From Kitasatospora phosalacinea (lineage in GTDB: Bacteria > Actinomycetota > Actinomycetes > Streptomycetales > Streptomycetaceae), in NCBI RefSeq assembly GCF_000716545.1, contig NZ_JNWZ01000040.1, forward strand, positions 1 through 64,000: a stretch of 64,000 bases of DNA. The letters are read 5' to 3'. Made by a program: the position numbers and the translations under genes. Below are positions 25,501-33,673 of this stretch, in pieces; the stretch's first letter is position 1; each line of letters opens with the position of its first letter. The notes under the pieces were generated by a model. The model did no database searches. It was not told where the DNA came from and worked only from the letters and a program-made list of their open reading frames with translations.

Positions 25501-25669
25501 CGGCCAGCCGGTCGGCGGCACCGCCGAGCAGCTGGGTGGTCCACAGTTTCCGGTAGGGCCGCAGCCTCAGCAGCGCACGGGCCCGTTCGCCGGGCGACCC
25601 GGCGGGGGCGACCTCCGGGAGGCCTGGGGCGGCGGTGCGTGCGGTGGGGGGCAGCTCCTCGCTCGTCAT
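22511..25669 (-). CDS. tmk: MFS-like membrane domain fused to thymidylate kinase with a coiled-coil tail
   Basis: The 1052 residues fall into three parts. Residues about 35-510 are a 10-12-helix transporter-like region. Residues about 535-735 are dTMP kinase: the P-loop ALEGGDGAGKST, then TREPGGSPIG and ITDRYMDSSIAYQG, which makes dTDP for DNA synthesis. Residues about 740-900 are an Ala/Glu/Arg heptad-like coiled coil, followed by an acidic, Pro-rich tail with repeated ETAVLP units. Fusion of the kinase to an MFS module is known in Streptomyces; the role of the membrane part is unknown. ATG start at 25669. It lies 78 bases after topA with a bulged hairpin between. Confidence 0.9.
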   Translation of the reverse strand: MTSEELPPTARTAAPGLPEVAPAGSPGERARALLRLRPYRKLWTTQLLGGAADRLAVLVLVPLTVVAAVLGGQFGHGYRALALAVAAVFAARLLATGLVGAALLGPVHALVGGKLDRRWSLLGADLVRALLIGLAPWWAVWTPGSATWTLLGTAFLAGAAERVWTIGKAAAVPGLLAVPEQAGPPPAAALDAVRTLDGRTGWAALPLAAAGLIGFTLVNNVLAALGLEWLRTHQLTVAALGAAALFATNAALLYLQELPAGATAEPRSPLQGLRAPTDAHPSPTTTLAGDASRRPSAGSSLKKGRTGSAPYFTFSIAAAYASMAGVAALGLLTAGEHLAGPIGYGLLVLAAAGAPAVGVRLSRATLPGLSRRRLLALGLVTSGVALILAGLVLDFVLVLLFTVLAGLAAGVVIATGRGLLAQEIEEVRLDKVTEHLYAVLRTVVGAALVGMPLLAAAYGQVTLGEVGRGHFTFIHDGAALAVSTAGLLTLALAAVVLLKTDDQRGAVPFGRELVRAVRGQAEVAPHRAAGKGYFIALEGGDGAGKSTQAQALAEWIRAKGHEVVLTREPGGSPIGQRLRALVLDVGNTGLSHRAEALIYAADRAEHVENVIRPALERGAVVITDRYMDSSIAYQGAGRDLAATEVARISRWATGGLVPDLTVVLDVDPTAARDRFTEALDRLESEPTEFHQRVRSGFLALAAADPARYLVVDGAQAPAVVTTAIRHRLDRELPLSGQERAAKAEQERKAREEAARRAAEAEAARKAAEEAERKRLELLEQLRAEQAEKDRLAAEEAARAEAEAARKAAEEARLAAEAAAARRAEEDAERRAEEAARAEAAAEAARKAAAEEAARAEFARQRELQREEQRRRAEEALQRAEAARRAAEAEAAASAAAQAPAPAPTPVSAPAPADETAVLPKVEDGAEAETTRELPRPGQGKPAVDETAVLPVVEETAVLPVVEDVAETAVLPKADGPAARVPGGLFRDENDSAQTRELRPRPEWAEETPLDDLPSLTDSLLGTREEWARWESDEPEDGPDAQPKKGGWRRRKD

Positions 25670-25747
25670 ACGGTCAGCGTAGCGAGTGCGGGCGCCCGTC
25701 CTTAACGGGCCCGCCCGAATTCGAACAGGCCCGTTACGGAGTGACCG

Positions 25748-28627
25748 TCAGCTCTCCTCGGAACCGCCGCCGGCGGAGCCGCCCTCCTGGGCCGCGGCGG
25801 CCTTGGCGGCGGTCTTCTTCGCCGCCGCCCCGGTCGCCGTCTTCTTCACCGCGGTGGTCTTCTTCGCAACGGTCTTCTTGGCCGTGGTGGTCTTCTTGGC
25901 CGCCGTCTTGGTGGCCGCGGCCTTCTTCGCCGGGGCCTTCTTGGCGGTCTTCTTCACCGGCCCGCGGGCCCGCTTCTCGGCGAGCAGCTCGTACGCCCGC
26001 TCGGGGGTGATGGTCTCGACCTCGTCGTCCTTGCGGAGCGTCGCGTTGGTCTCCCCGTCGGTCACGTACGGGCCGAACCGGCCGTCCTTGACCACCACCG
26101 GCTTCTCGCTGACCGGGTCGTTGCCGAGCTCCTTGAGCGGCGGCGCGGCGGCGGCCCGCCCGCGCGCCTTGGGCTGGGCGTAGATGGCCAGCGCCTCGTC
26201 CAGGGTGATGGACAGCAGCTGGTCCTCGCTGGTGAGCGAGCGCGAGTCGGTGCCGCGCTTGAGGTACGGGCCGTAGCGGCCGTTCTGCGCGGTGATCTCG
26301 TTGCCCTCGGCGTCGGTGCCGACGACCCGCGGCAGCGAGAGCAGCTTCAGCGCGTCCTCGAGCGTGACGGTGTCCAGGTCCATCGTCTTGAACAGCGAGG
26401 CGGTGCGCGGCTTGACGGCGTTCTTGCCGGTCTTCGGGGTGCCCTCGGGCAGCACCTCGGTGACGTACGGGCCGTACCGGCCGGCCTTGGCGACCAGCGG
26501 GTTGCCGCTGACCGGATCGGTGCCGAGCTCGCGCTCGCCGCTGGGCTTGGCGAACAGCTCCTCGGCCAGCTCGACGGTCAGCTCGTCCGGCGGCAGGTCC
26601 TCGGGGACGTCGGCGCGCTGGCCGGTCTCGCCCTCGACGGCGGCGGGGCGCTCCACGTACGGGCCGAACCGGCCGACCCGGAGCACGATGCCGTCGCCGA
26701 TCGGGAAGGAGCTGATCTCCCGGGCGTCGATCGCGCCGAGGTCGGTGACGAGCTCCTTGAGGCCGCCGAGGTGGTCGCCGTCGCCGTTGCCCGCGTCGGC
26801 GGCGACGCCGACCGCCGCGTCCGCCCCGCCCGCGCCGAAGTAGAAGCGCTTGAGCCACGGCACGGACTCGGCCTGGCCGGCCGCGATCCGGTCGAGGTCG
26901 TCCTCCATCTTGGCGGTGAAGTCGTAGTCGACCAGCCGGCCGAAGTGCTTCTCCAGCAGGTTGACCACCGCGAAGGACAGGAAGGACGGCACCAGGGCCG
27001 TGCCCTTCTTGAACACGTACTTGCGGTTGATGATCGTGTCGATGATCGAGGCGTAGGTGGAGGGGCGGCCGATCTCCCGGTCCTCCAGCTCCTTGACCAG
27101 CGAGGCCTCGGTGTAGCGGGCCGGCGGCTTGGTGGCGTGGCCCTCGGGGGTGAGCTTGTCGGCGGCCAGCGGGTCGCCCTCGGCGACCTGCGGCAGGCGG
27201 CGCTCGCGGTCGTCCAGCTCGGCGTTCGGGTCGTCGGCGCCCTCGACGTAGGCCTTCAGGAAGCCGTGGAAGGTGATGATCTTGCCGGAGGCGGAGAACT
27301 CGGCGTCCCGCCCGTCGGCGGACCGGCCGCCGACCTTCACGGTCACCGACTGGCCGACCGCGTCCTTCATCTGGGAGGCGACGGTGCGCATCCAGATCAG
27401 CTCGTACAGCCGGAAGTCGTCGCCGCCCAGACCCGTCTCGGCGGGCGTGCGGAAGCGGTCCCCGGACGGGCGGATCGCCTCGTGCGCCTCCTGCGCGTTC
27501 TTCACCTTGGAGGCGTAGGTGCGCGGCGCGGACGGCAGGTAGTCGGCCCCGTACAGCTGGGTGACCTGGGTGCGGGCCGCGGTGATCGCGGTCTCCGACA
27601 GCGTGGTCGAGTCGGTGCGCATGTAGGTGATGAAGCCGTTCTCGTACAGCTTCTGCGCCACCTGCATGGTCCGCTTCGCGCCGAAGCCCAGCTTGCGGCT
27701 GGCCTCCTGCTGCAGCGTGGTGGTGCGGAACGGCGCGTACGGGGAGCGGCGGTACGGCTTCGACTCGACGCTGCGGACGCTGAACGCGGTCTGCTGCAGG
27801 GCGGCGGCCAGCGTGCGGGCGGCCTGCTCGTCGAGGTGCAGGGTGGTCGCGGCGCTCTTCAGCCGGCCGTCGGAGCCGAAGTCGCGGCCGGTGGCGACCC
27901 GCTTGCCGTCGACCGAGACCAGCCGGGCCCCGAAGGTCTCCGGGTTCGCGGCGTCGGCGGCGGTGCGCCCGGTGCCGAAGGTGCCGACCAGGTCCCAGTA
28001 CGAGGCCGAGGTGAAGGCGATCCGCTCGCGCTCGCGCTCGACCACCAGGCGGGTGGCCACCGACTGGACGCGGCCCGCCGAGAGCTTCGGCATGACCTTC
28101 TTCCACAGCACGGGGGAGACCTCGTAGCCGTAGAGGCGGTCCAGGATGCGGCGGGTCTCCTGGGCGTCGACCAGGCGCTTGTTCAGGTGCCGCGGGTTGC
28201 GCACGGCCTCCTGGATGGCGTCCTTGGTGATCTCGTGGAAGACCATCCGGTGCACCGGCACCTTGGGCTTGAGCACTTCCTGCAGGTGCCACGCGATGGC
28301 CTCGCCCTCGCGGTCCTCATCGGTGGCGAGGAAGAGCTCGTCGGACTCCTTCAGCAGCGACTTCAACTTGCTGACCTGGGACTTCTTGTCCGGGTTCACC
28401 ACGTAGATCGGGGCGAAGTCGTGGTCCACGTCGACGCCGAGGCGGCGCACCTCGCCGGTGTACTCGTCCGGGACCTCGGCGGCCGTGCCGGGCAGGTCGC
28501 GGATGTGACCGACACTGGCCTCGACGATGTAGCCGGGCCCGAGGTAGCCCTTGATCGTCTTGGCCTTGGCCGGCGACTCGACGATGACGAGTCGCTTGCC
28601 GTGCGCGGTCTCGCTGCTCGGGGACAC
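25748..28627 (-). CDS. topA: DNA topoisomerase I
   Basis: A type IA topoisomerase that relaxes negative supercoils. The TOPRIM domain begins at once with LVIVESPAKAKTIKGYLG, the DxD is in LATDEDREGEAIAW, and the active-site Tyr is in FITYMRTDSTTLS. Several C-terminal RYGPY/RFGPY repeats replace zinc fingers, as in actinobacteria. The last 80 residues are a Lys/Ala-rich tail (KKTAAKK-type) that resembles histone-like tails and probably tracks DNA. The start chosen is GTG 28627; GTG 28654, which has a better GGAG site and adds nine residues (MNDRERRAK), is a real alternative. Lone topA genes of this type are essential. Confidence 0.95.
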   Translation of the reverse strand: MSPSSETAHGKRLVIVESPAKAKTIKGYLGPGYIVEASVGHIRDLPGTAAEVPDEYTGEVRRLGVDVDHDFAPIYVVNPDKKSQVSKLKSLLKESDELFLATDEDREGEAIAWHLQEVLKPKVPVHRMVFHEITKDAIQEAVRNPRHLNKRLVDAQETRRILDRLYGYEVSPVLWKKVMPKLSAGRVQSVATRLVVERERERIAFTSASYWDLVGTFGTGRTAADAANPETFGARLVSVDGKRVATGRDFGSDGRLKSAATTLHLDEQAARTLAAALQQTAFSVRSVESKPYRRSPYAPFRTTTLQQEASRKLGFGAKRTMQVAQKLYENGFITYMRTDSTTLSETAITAARTQVTQLYGADYLPSAPRTYASKVKNAQEAHEAIRPSGDRFRTPAETGLGGDDFRLYELIWMRTVASQMKDAVGQSVTVKVGGRSADGRDAEFSASGKIITFHGFLKAYVEGADDPNAELDDRERRLPQVAEGDPLAADKLTPEGHATKPPARYTEASLVKELEDREIGRPSTYASIIDTIINRKYVFKKGTALVPSFLSFAVVNLLEKHFGRLVDYDFTAKMEDDLDRIAAGQAESVPWLKRFYFGAGGADAAVGVAADAGNGDGDHLGGLKELVTDLGAIDAREISSFPIGDGIVLRVGRFGPYVERPAAVEGETGQRADVPEDLPPDELTVELAEELFAKPSGERELGTDPVSGNPLVAKAGRYGPYVTEVLPEGTPKTGKNAVKPRTASLFKTMDLDTVTLEDALKLLSLPRVVGTDAEGNEITAQNGRYGPYLKRGTDSRSLTSEDQLLSITLDEALAIYAQPKARGRAAAAPPLKELGNDPVSEKPVVVKDGRFGPYVTDGETNATLRKDDEVETITPERAYELLAEKRARGPVKKTAKKAPAKKAAATKTAAKKTTTAKKTVAKKTTAVKKTATGAAAKKTAAKAAAAQEGGSAGGGSEES

Positions 28628-28984
28628 CTTCGCTCTTCTCTCCCGGTCGTTCACCAAAGCTCCTGGGCTGCCGCAGCAGCTCCCGGGCTGCCGCAGCGCG
28701 ACTGCCCCACCAGCGGAGTGTGACCGTACCCTGGCCACCCTTGTCAAACGGACGGATCCTGCTTTTTCACCGGCAAGGCCGACCGACGCCACTCGAACGG
28801 TAACCCGATGACCGGGCCCGGGGCATGTCTTTCCCCGGCAACCACGCCCGTCACCGGGTGTCGCGGGGCCGTTCGCCGAAAGGCCGGAACCCGCCGCCGC
28901 GGCCGATCGGCACCCTTTGCGCCGGGATCCGGAGGAACGCGTTCCGTGACCGGCGGCGCGTTCCGCCGCCCCGGCCGGGGTGCC
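28628..28984. other. Gap upstream of topA
   Basis: No gene is supported in these 357 bases. On the minus strand TTGACA stands at 28747-28742, about 115 bases before the topA start, and could be the -35 of its promoter, although no good -10 follows. The remainder is GC-rich, without clear repeats. Promoter supercoiling control of topA is known in Streptomyces but cannot be read from the sequence. Confidence 0.35.
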
Positions 28985-29491
28985 TCAGCGCAGCGCCACG
29001 GCCAGCAGCGTCAGCCCGCCGGCCAGCGCGGACGTGGCGAGCACCACCCAGAACAGGTCGGTCGGCAGCGAGGGCAGGTCCTCGTGCGCGGCCAGCACCA
29101 CCCGGTCCGGCCGGCGCGGGTCGTAGGCGACCTGGACGGTCGCGCCGGGGGCCAGCCGGACCGGTCGGCGCAGCGGCGTGCTGCCCCGCGGCCGGGCCAG
29201 CACCAGGTGGTACGGCTCGCCCGGGTCGGCGGCCGGGTGCAGTTCGTGGACGATCCCGGCGCCGGCGGTGGCGGCCGCCTGGGCCTCGGGCAGCTCCACC
29301 GGGTAGGACAGCAGCGGGCTGCCGTCCAGCGCGCCGGCCCGGTCCGGATCGGCCACCACCTGCGCGGTGGCGGGCACGCCGCGCCGCCGCAGGTGGTGGC
29401 GAAGGCGCAGTTCCACGGCGCACCACAGCAGCAGCGCGCTCCCGAAGACCGTCAGGACCGCCCCGCCCACCAGCGTCGTCGGCGCCTCCAC
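28985..29491 (-). CDS. DUF3592 membrane protein
   Basis: A 168-residue protein with a hydrophobic helix at each end (residues about 7-27 and 143-163) and a central beta-rich extracytoplasmic domain containing VQVAYDPRRPDRV, the usual DUF3592 ending. The GTG at 29491 gives a short lead before the first helix. The gene stands alone, in the same direction as topA. Function unknown. Confidence 0.72.
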   Translation of the reverse strand: MEAPTTLVGGAVLTVFGSALLLWCAVELRLRHHLRRRGVPATAQVVADPDRAGALDGSPLLSYPVELPEAQAAATAGAGIVHELHPAADPGEPYHLVLARPRGSTPLRRPVRLAPGATVQVAYDPRRPDRVVLAAHEDLPSLPTDLFWVVLATSALAGGLTLLAVALR

Positions 29492-29734
29492 CCCGGTCCT
29501 CCCCCGCGTTTCCACAGCCTGTGGACAGCACCATGGCACCCGGTGGACAACCGGCGGCGGACGCCTGGAGTACGCCCGGCCACGCACGGGGAACGGGCGG
29601 GTGAACGCGCCCCGCCCGGAGTCGGCGGCCCGACCCGGCCCCCGGGTCCAGCGGGCCCGGAGCGCCCGGGCCACCGCACCCGGTTGGTGACCAACGTCAC
29701 CGCCGCGCCGGGCCCGATCGCGCGGGGGGGGGAG

Positions 29735-31273
29735 TCAGCGCACCGGCTCGACGAAGCCCTGCTCGGTGAGCAGTCGCAGCGACTCCGGCACCCGCTCGCG
29801 CAGCCGCTCCGCGTCCTCGCCGAGCAGTTGGGCGATCGCGTCGACGATCTCCCCGGCGGCGAGGGTCCCGTCGCAGACGCCGACGAAGCCCGCGCCGACC
29901 GTGTCGACCTTGGTCGCCCGGCGCATGCCCCGGTTGTGCCGGAGGACCACGTGCTCCGGGTCCTCCGAGCCGGGATCGCCGATCTGCTCCTGGACCACCT
30001 CGTCGGCCAGCAGGTAGCGGGCGGCCAGCAGCCCGGCGTCGTCGTGGGCGCGCAGGAAGTCCTGCCGGGCGAACCACTCCTCGATGTGCGGGCCGAGCGG
30101 CTGCTCGACGGGGTGCGGCCACTCCTCGATCCGCACCACGGGCTCGGCCGCGCCGGAGGCCCGCAGGGTGATCCAGCCGAAGCCGATGCCCTCGACGCGG
30201 GCCGCCTCGAAGCCGTCCAGCCACTCCTCGTACCGGGCGGCGTACTCCTCGCCGCGGTGGTCGCCGCCGTCGCGCAGCCACAGCTCGGCGTACTGGGCGA
30301 CGTCCTGCACCTCGCGCTGCACCACCCAGGCGTCCAGGCCGGTGCCGGCCACCCAGCCGGTCAGCCGCTCGCGCCAGTCCTCGCCCCTGACGTGCTGCCA
30401 GTTCGCCAGCAACTGGCAGTAGCCGCCGGGCGCCAGGTGGGCGGCCGCGCCGCGGACCACGCTGCGGCACAGCTCGTCGCCGGCCATCCCGCCGTCCCGG
30501 TAGGTGAACCGGCCGGCCGGGGAGATCACGAACGGCGGGTTGGAGACGATCAGGTCGAAGCGCCGGTCGCCGACCGGCTCGTACAGGCTGCCCTCGGCGG
30601 TCTCCACCTGGTCGAACCCGGAGATCGCGGCGGTCAGCCGGGTGAAGTGCAGGGCGCGCGGGTTGAGGTCGGTGGCGGTGACCCGCTGGGCGTGCCGGGC
30701 CGCGTGCAGGGCCTGCACGCCGGAGCCCGAGCCCAGGTCCAGCACCTCGCGCACCGGCCGGCGCACCGTCAGGTTGGCCAGCGTGGTGGACGCCCCGCCG
30801 ACCCCGAGCACCAGGTCGCGCCGCTCGACCCCGGCGGCCGTCCGGCCCGAGCCGATCCCGCCCGCGCCGCCGACGGCGCAGCCCAGGTCGGACACCACCC
30901 AGGCGTCGGCGCTGGGCAGCCCGGCCACCTCGTCGGCGTACGGCCGCACGTCCACGGTGGCGCGCAGCCCGTCGCCGTCGGCCGTCAGCCAGCCGTCGGC
31001 CAGCAGCCCGTCCAGCAGGCCGCCGGTCGGCAGTGCGGCGGCGGCCGCGGCCCGGGACACGGGGCGCTGCAGCAGGAACAGCCGCACCAGGGTCTCCAGC
31101 GGTGAGCCGCCGCGGGTCGCCCGCAGCGCCGGGACGGCCTCGCTGCGGGCCAGCGCCGCGTACGCGGTCGGGCCGAGCAGGTCCAGCAGTCCGTCGGCGG
31201 TGAAGGAGGCGCTCAGCAGCGCCTCGCGGAACTCCGCCATCCGGCCGGAATCAAGAACGGGGCTGTTCGTCAC
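29735..31273 (-). CDS. Class I SAM-dependent methyltransferase (HemK/RsmC-like small-MTase domain)
   Basis: The 512-residue protein has an N-terminal helical domain (about 1-140). A methyltransferase domain follows, with VLDLGSGSGVQAL as motif I, ATDLNPRALHF, and FDLIVSNPPFVISP, whose NPPF suggests N-methylation of an amide or base. A C-terminal domain of about 200 residues follows. The layout fits a conserved actinobacterial protein often labelled release-factor or rRNA methyltransferase-like; the target is unknown. The ATG at 31273 lies just after a tandem-repeat tract on the upstream side. Confidence 0.8.
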   Translation of the reverse strand: MTNSPVLDSGRMAEFREALLSASFTADGLLDLLGPTAYAALARSEAVPALRATRGGSPLETLVRLFLLQRPVSRAAAAAALPTGGLLDGLLADGWLTADGDGLRATVDVRPYADEVAGLPSADAWVVSDLGCAVGGAGGIGSGRTAAGVERRDLVLGVGGASTTLANLTVRRPVREVLDLGSGSGVQALHAARHAQRVTATDLNPRALHFTRLTAAISGFDQVETAEGSLYEPVGDRRFDLIVSNPPFVISPAGRFTYRDGGMAGDELCRSVVRGAAAHLAPGGYCQLLANWQHVRGEDWRERLTGWVAGTGLDAWVVQREVQDVAQYAELWLRDGGDHRGEEYAARYEEWLDGFEAARVEGIGFGWITLRASGAAEPVVRIEEWPHPVEQPLGPHIEEWFARQDFLRAHDDAGLLAARYLLADEVVQEQIGDPGSEDPEHVVLRHNRGMRRATKVDTVGAGFVGVCDGTLAAGEIVDAIAQLLGEDAERLRERVPESLRLLTEQGFVEPVR

Positions 31274-31317
31274 CCCGCCATTCTCCCCCGTCCGGCACCC
31301 CGGCCGCCCCGCCGCCC

Positions 31318-31479
31318 GGTCGGGTGGCGAGGCGGTCGGGTGGCGGCAGCCCGGTCGCGTGGCGAGGCGGTCGGGTGGCGGCAGCCCGGTCGGGTGGCGG
31401 CAGCCCGGTCGGGTGGCGGCAGCCCGGTCGGGTGGCGGCAGCCCAGTCGGGTGGCGGGACGGTCGGGTGGCGGCAGCCC
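31318..31479. repeat. GC-rich tandem repeats, 19-bp unit
   Basis: The 19-base unit GGTCGGGTGGCGGCAGCCC occurs exactly six times (starting at 31334, 31369, 31388, 31407, 31426 and 31461), with degenerate 16-base variants between. Four copies are contiguous. The tract fills the gap between the methyltransferase start and the stop of the small lipoprotein gene, so it lies in the 5' region of the methyltransferase transcript. Copy number may vary between strains. Confidence 0.9.
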
Positions 31480-31578
31480 GGAAACAGCCGGGGCGGCTCC
31501 GTCCCGACCGGCTCCGGCCCGGCCCTGCCCGGCCTGGCCCGACGTGGTGGGCGTCGGCCGCGACCCGGCTCGGTGGGC

Positions 31579-32304
31579 TCAGCCCGCGCTGGACGAACGC
31601 GAAGGCGAAGGTGAAGGCGAGCCGGAGTGCGCGGCCTCCCCGGAAGGGCTGCCGGAGGCCGTCGGGGAGGCGCCGTCGGAGGGTGCTCCGCTCCCGGTAG
31701 CGCCGGTCGCGCCGGACGACGGCGCGGCGGAGGCGGCCCCCGCACCAGCGCCCGCGCCGGTGCCGCCGGCCTTGCAGCCGGGCTGCTTCTTCATCGCGTC
31801 GCCCAGGTCACCGCTCTGCAGGGCGGCCAGCGCGGAGGTGGACACCTGGGAGAGCTGCTGCACCTGGTCGCCGACGCTGCGCAGGCCGTCCGCGAACTTG
31901 GCCTGGTCCGAGCCGGCCAACGCGTCGAGCTTCTTCTGCGCGTCCAGGTAGCCCTGCGCGACCTGCTTCAGCTCGTTGACGGCGTCCTGCTGGACCTTCG
32001 CCCCGTCGTCGATCTTCGGCGCGCCGGCCTTCTGCACCGCGTCGGCCAGTTGCTGGTTGGTGGTGGCGAGCGAGGCGAAGTCGGCGGAGAGCCGCTTCTG
32101 CAGGTCGGCGGGGGACTCGCCCTCCTTGACGTCCGCAGTGTCCGCGAGGGCGGTCCTGGACTGCGCGATCGGATCCTTCGCGGCGTCGCAGACGCTCTTC
32201 GCCCAACCGTCGAGTTTCTCCGCCGAATCGTCGGCGGAGCAGCCGACCGCGGCGAGCGCGAGCAGCGCGCCGAGCGCGGAGACGGTCACCAGTCGCTTCT
32301 TCAC
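31579..32304 (-). CDS. Small secreted lipoprotein upstream of the methyltransferase gene
   Basis: The N-terminus, MKKRLVTVSALGALLALAAV, leads to a lipobox ending GCS, so the mature protein is lipid-anchored outside the membrane. The next 150 residues are hydrophilic and helical, rich in Gln, Lys and Ala with no enzyme motif. The last 60 residues are Gly/Ala/Ser/Pro-rich. GTG 32304 is taken as start; GTG 32322 would add six residues. A similar small secreted protein is, from memory, encoded beside the bldG locus in S. coelicolor. Function unknown. Confidence 0.78.
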   Translation of the reverse strand: MKKRLVTVSALGALLALAAVGCSADDSAEKLDGWAKSVCDAAKDPIAQSRTALADTADVKEGESPADLQKRLSADFASLATTNQQLADAVQKAGAPKIDDGAKVQQDAVNELKQVAQGYLDAQKKLDALAGSDQAKFADGLRSVGDQVQQLSQVSTSALAALQSGDLGDAMKKQPGCKAGGTGAGAGAGAASAAPSSGATGATGSGAPSDGASPTASGSPSGEAAHSGSPSPSPSRSSSAG

Positions 32305-32532
32305 CGGGGCCCTTTCGGTCACTGACGCCCGGCTCCGGGCATCGCCAGCGAACCTACACGCCTGCCCGTCCCGTCCCGCCGAGAAGGCCGCGGTCTGCGG
32401 AATCCGCGCAGCTCAAAGGCAGGACGGACGACGGAGACGGTCCGCGGCAGGACGGCGGGACGGCAGGGCGGGCACGACGGAACCACGGGATAGCCAGGAA
32501 CCCCGGCCGGGGAGGGCCGGGGGTCGAACGGC

Positions 32533-32952
32533 TCAGACCGTGATGGAGACGGGGGAGAGCGGCCAGCTCATCCGGATCACGCCGCCGTCGGAGCCGTTGC
32601 CGACCTCGACGTCCTCGACCAGGCCGGTGATCACCGCGAGGCCGAGCGCGTCCTCGTCCTCCGAGTCCCCGCCCGTCGCGTCGGCACCGGCGGCGTGCGT
32701 CGGCCCGGCCTCGTCGGCGACCTCGATGAGGAACCGCTTCTCCTGCTCGGTCAGCGCCACCCGGACCGCGCCGTCCACGCCGTTGCGCTGGTGCAGCGCG
32801 ACCGCGCGGGAGCACGCCTCGCCGACGGCGAGGCGAAGTTCGTCGAGCACCGACTCGTCCACCCCGGCCCGTCTGGCCACCGCGGCGGCTACCAGCCGGG
32901 CGGTGCGCACGTGCTCGGGAAGCGCGCTGAATCGAAGTTCGACGGTTGCCAT
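32533..32952 (-). CDS. RsbW-like anti-sigma factor (HATPase), partner of BldG
   Basis: A 139-residue protein with the GHKL ATPase fold of RsbW/SpoIIAB: ELRLAVGEACSRAVAL forms the N-box helix, FLIEVADEAGP the G1 region, and DALGLAVITGLVEDV the G2 region. It would hold a sigma factor or phosphorylate BldG. The ATG at 32952 has a strong GGAGGGGAG site. It lies 157 bases after bldG in the same direction, the same pair known from S. coelicolor, where bldG is also transcribed alone. Confidence 0.87.
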   Translation of the reverse strand: MATVELRFSALPEHVRTARLVAAAVARRAGVDESVLDELRLAVGEACSRAVALHQRNGVDGAVRVALTEQEKRFLIEVADEAGPTHAAGADATGGDSEDEDALGLAVITGLVEDVEVGNGSDGGVIRMSWPLSPVSITV

Positions 32953-33109
32953 GTCTCCCCTCCGGGGTTGCTCCCCACCGCCGGGCACACCGGCCCGCAC
33001 GGCGGGGGCGGGGACACCGACCACGCCGGCCGGGCAGGGCGGAAGGCCCGGCCGACCGGCGGCGGTCGATCGAAGTGATTCGGTTGGAACGGCTGATCGA
33101 CGGGGGTCG

Positions 33110-33451
33110 TCAGTCGGTCGCGGCGACGGCCTCGTCCACCGAGTTGTGGATCGGGAACACCTTGGTCAGACCGGTGATCCGGAAGATCTTGAGGATGCGC
33201 TCCTGGTTGCACACCAGGCGCAGCGAGCCCTCGTGCGCACGCACTCGCTTCAGGCCACCGACCAGCACGCCGAGACCGGTGGAGTCGAGGAAGTCGACGC
33301 CCTCCATGTCCACGACCAAGTGGTAGTTGCCGTCGTTGACGAGCTCGACAAGCTGCTCGCGCAACTTGGGGGCGGTGTACACATCGATCTCGCCGCCAAC
33401 CTCGACGACCGTACGATCGCCGACAGTACGGGTCGACAGGGACAGGTCCAC
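33110..33451 (-). CDS. bldG: Anti-sigma factor antagonist BldG
   Basis: The 113-residue STAS-domain protein is almost residue for residue the BldG I remember from Streptomyces: it starts [20 protein letters not shown] and carries the phosphorylated Ser in FLDSTGLG. BldG is required for aerial growth and antibiotic production; its phosphorylation state decides whether it binds the RsbW-like anti-sigma factor encoded next. The start is GTG at 33451 with GGAGG six bases upstream. It diverges from the helicase gene over about 220 bases, which must contain its promoters. Confidence 0.97.
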   Translation of the reverse strand: MDLSLSTRTVGDRTVVEVGGEIDVYTAPKLREQLVELVNDGNYHLVVDMEGVDFLDSTGLGVLVGGLKRVRAHEGSLRLVCNQERILKIFRITGLTKVFPIHNSVDEAVAATD

Positions 33452-33673
33452 GGAACCTCCAGCACCTTGCCTTGCTACGTCATTGCGATCTTCAACCCGG
33501 CGGCTGCCACCGCAGGGTCGCAGGGCCAGGGCGCGGCAAACCGGCAGGTCGGAGCCTCGGTGTTGCGGCCCTCGGCCATGCGGCCGTCACGGGCTTCATT
33601 CAACCACCTGCGGCCACGGGCGCACGATGGTTAACAGCGATTCTCCGTCACGCCGGTGACACACTGGGTCTTC

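Noticed and set aside
23852..25705. A 617-codon frame opposite the MFS-Tmk gene
   Set aside because: Low-complexity Gly/Gln/Arg product, fully antisense to a recognised gene.
26771..28723. A 650-codon open frame opposite topA
   Set aside because: It is the mirror of a highly conserved gene in very GC-rich DNA, where antisense frames stay open by chance; no domain is recognisable.
29500..29560. Further DnaA-box-like sequence (TGTGGACAG) near 29520
   Set aside because: Single, imperfect copy with no partner; not distinguishable from chance.
28808..31105. A 765-codon plus-strand frame
   Set aside because: Antisense to the DUF3592 and methyltransferase genes, repetitive composition, no ribosome site or motif.
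31318..31479. CRISPR-like array
   Set aside because: The 19-base units are directly contiguous or separated by degenerate copies, with no unique spacers and no cas genes.
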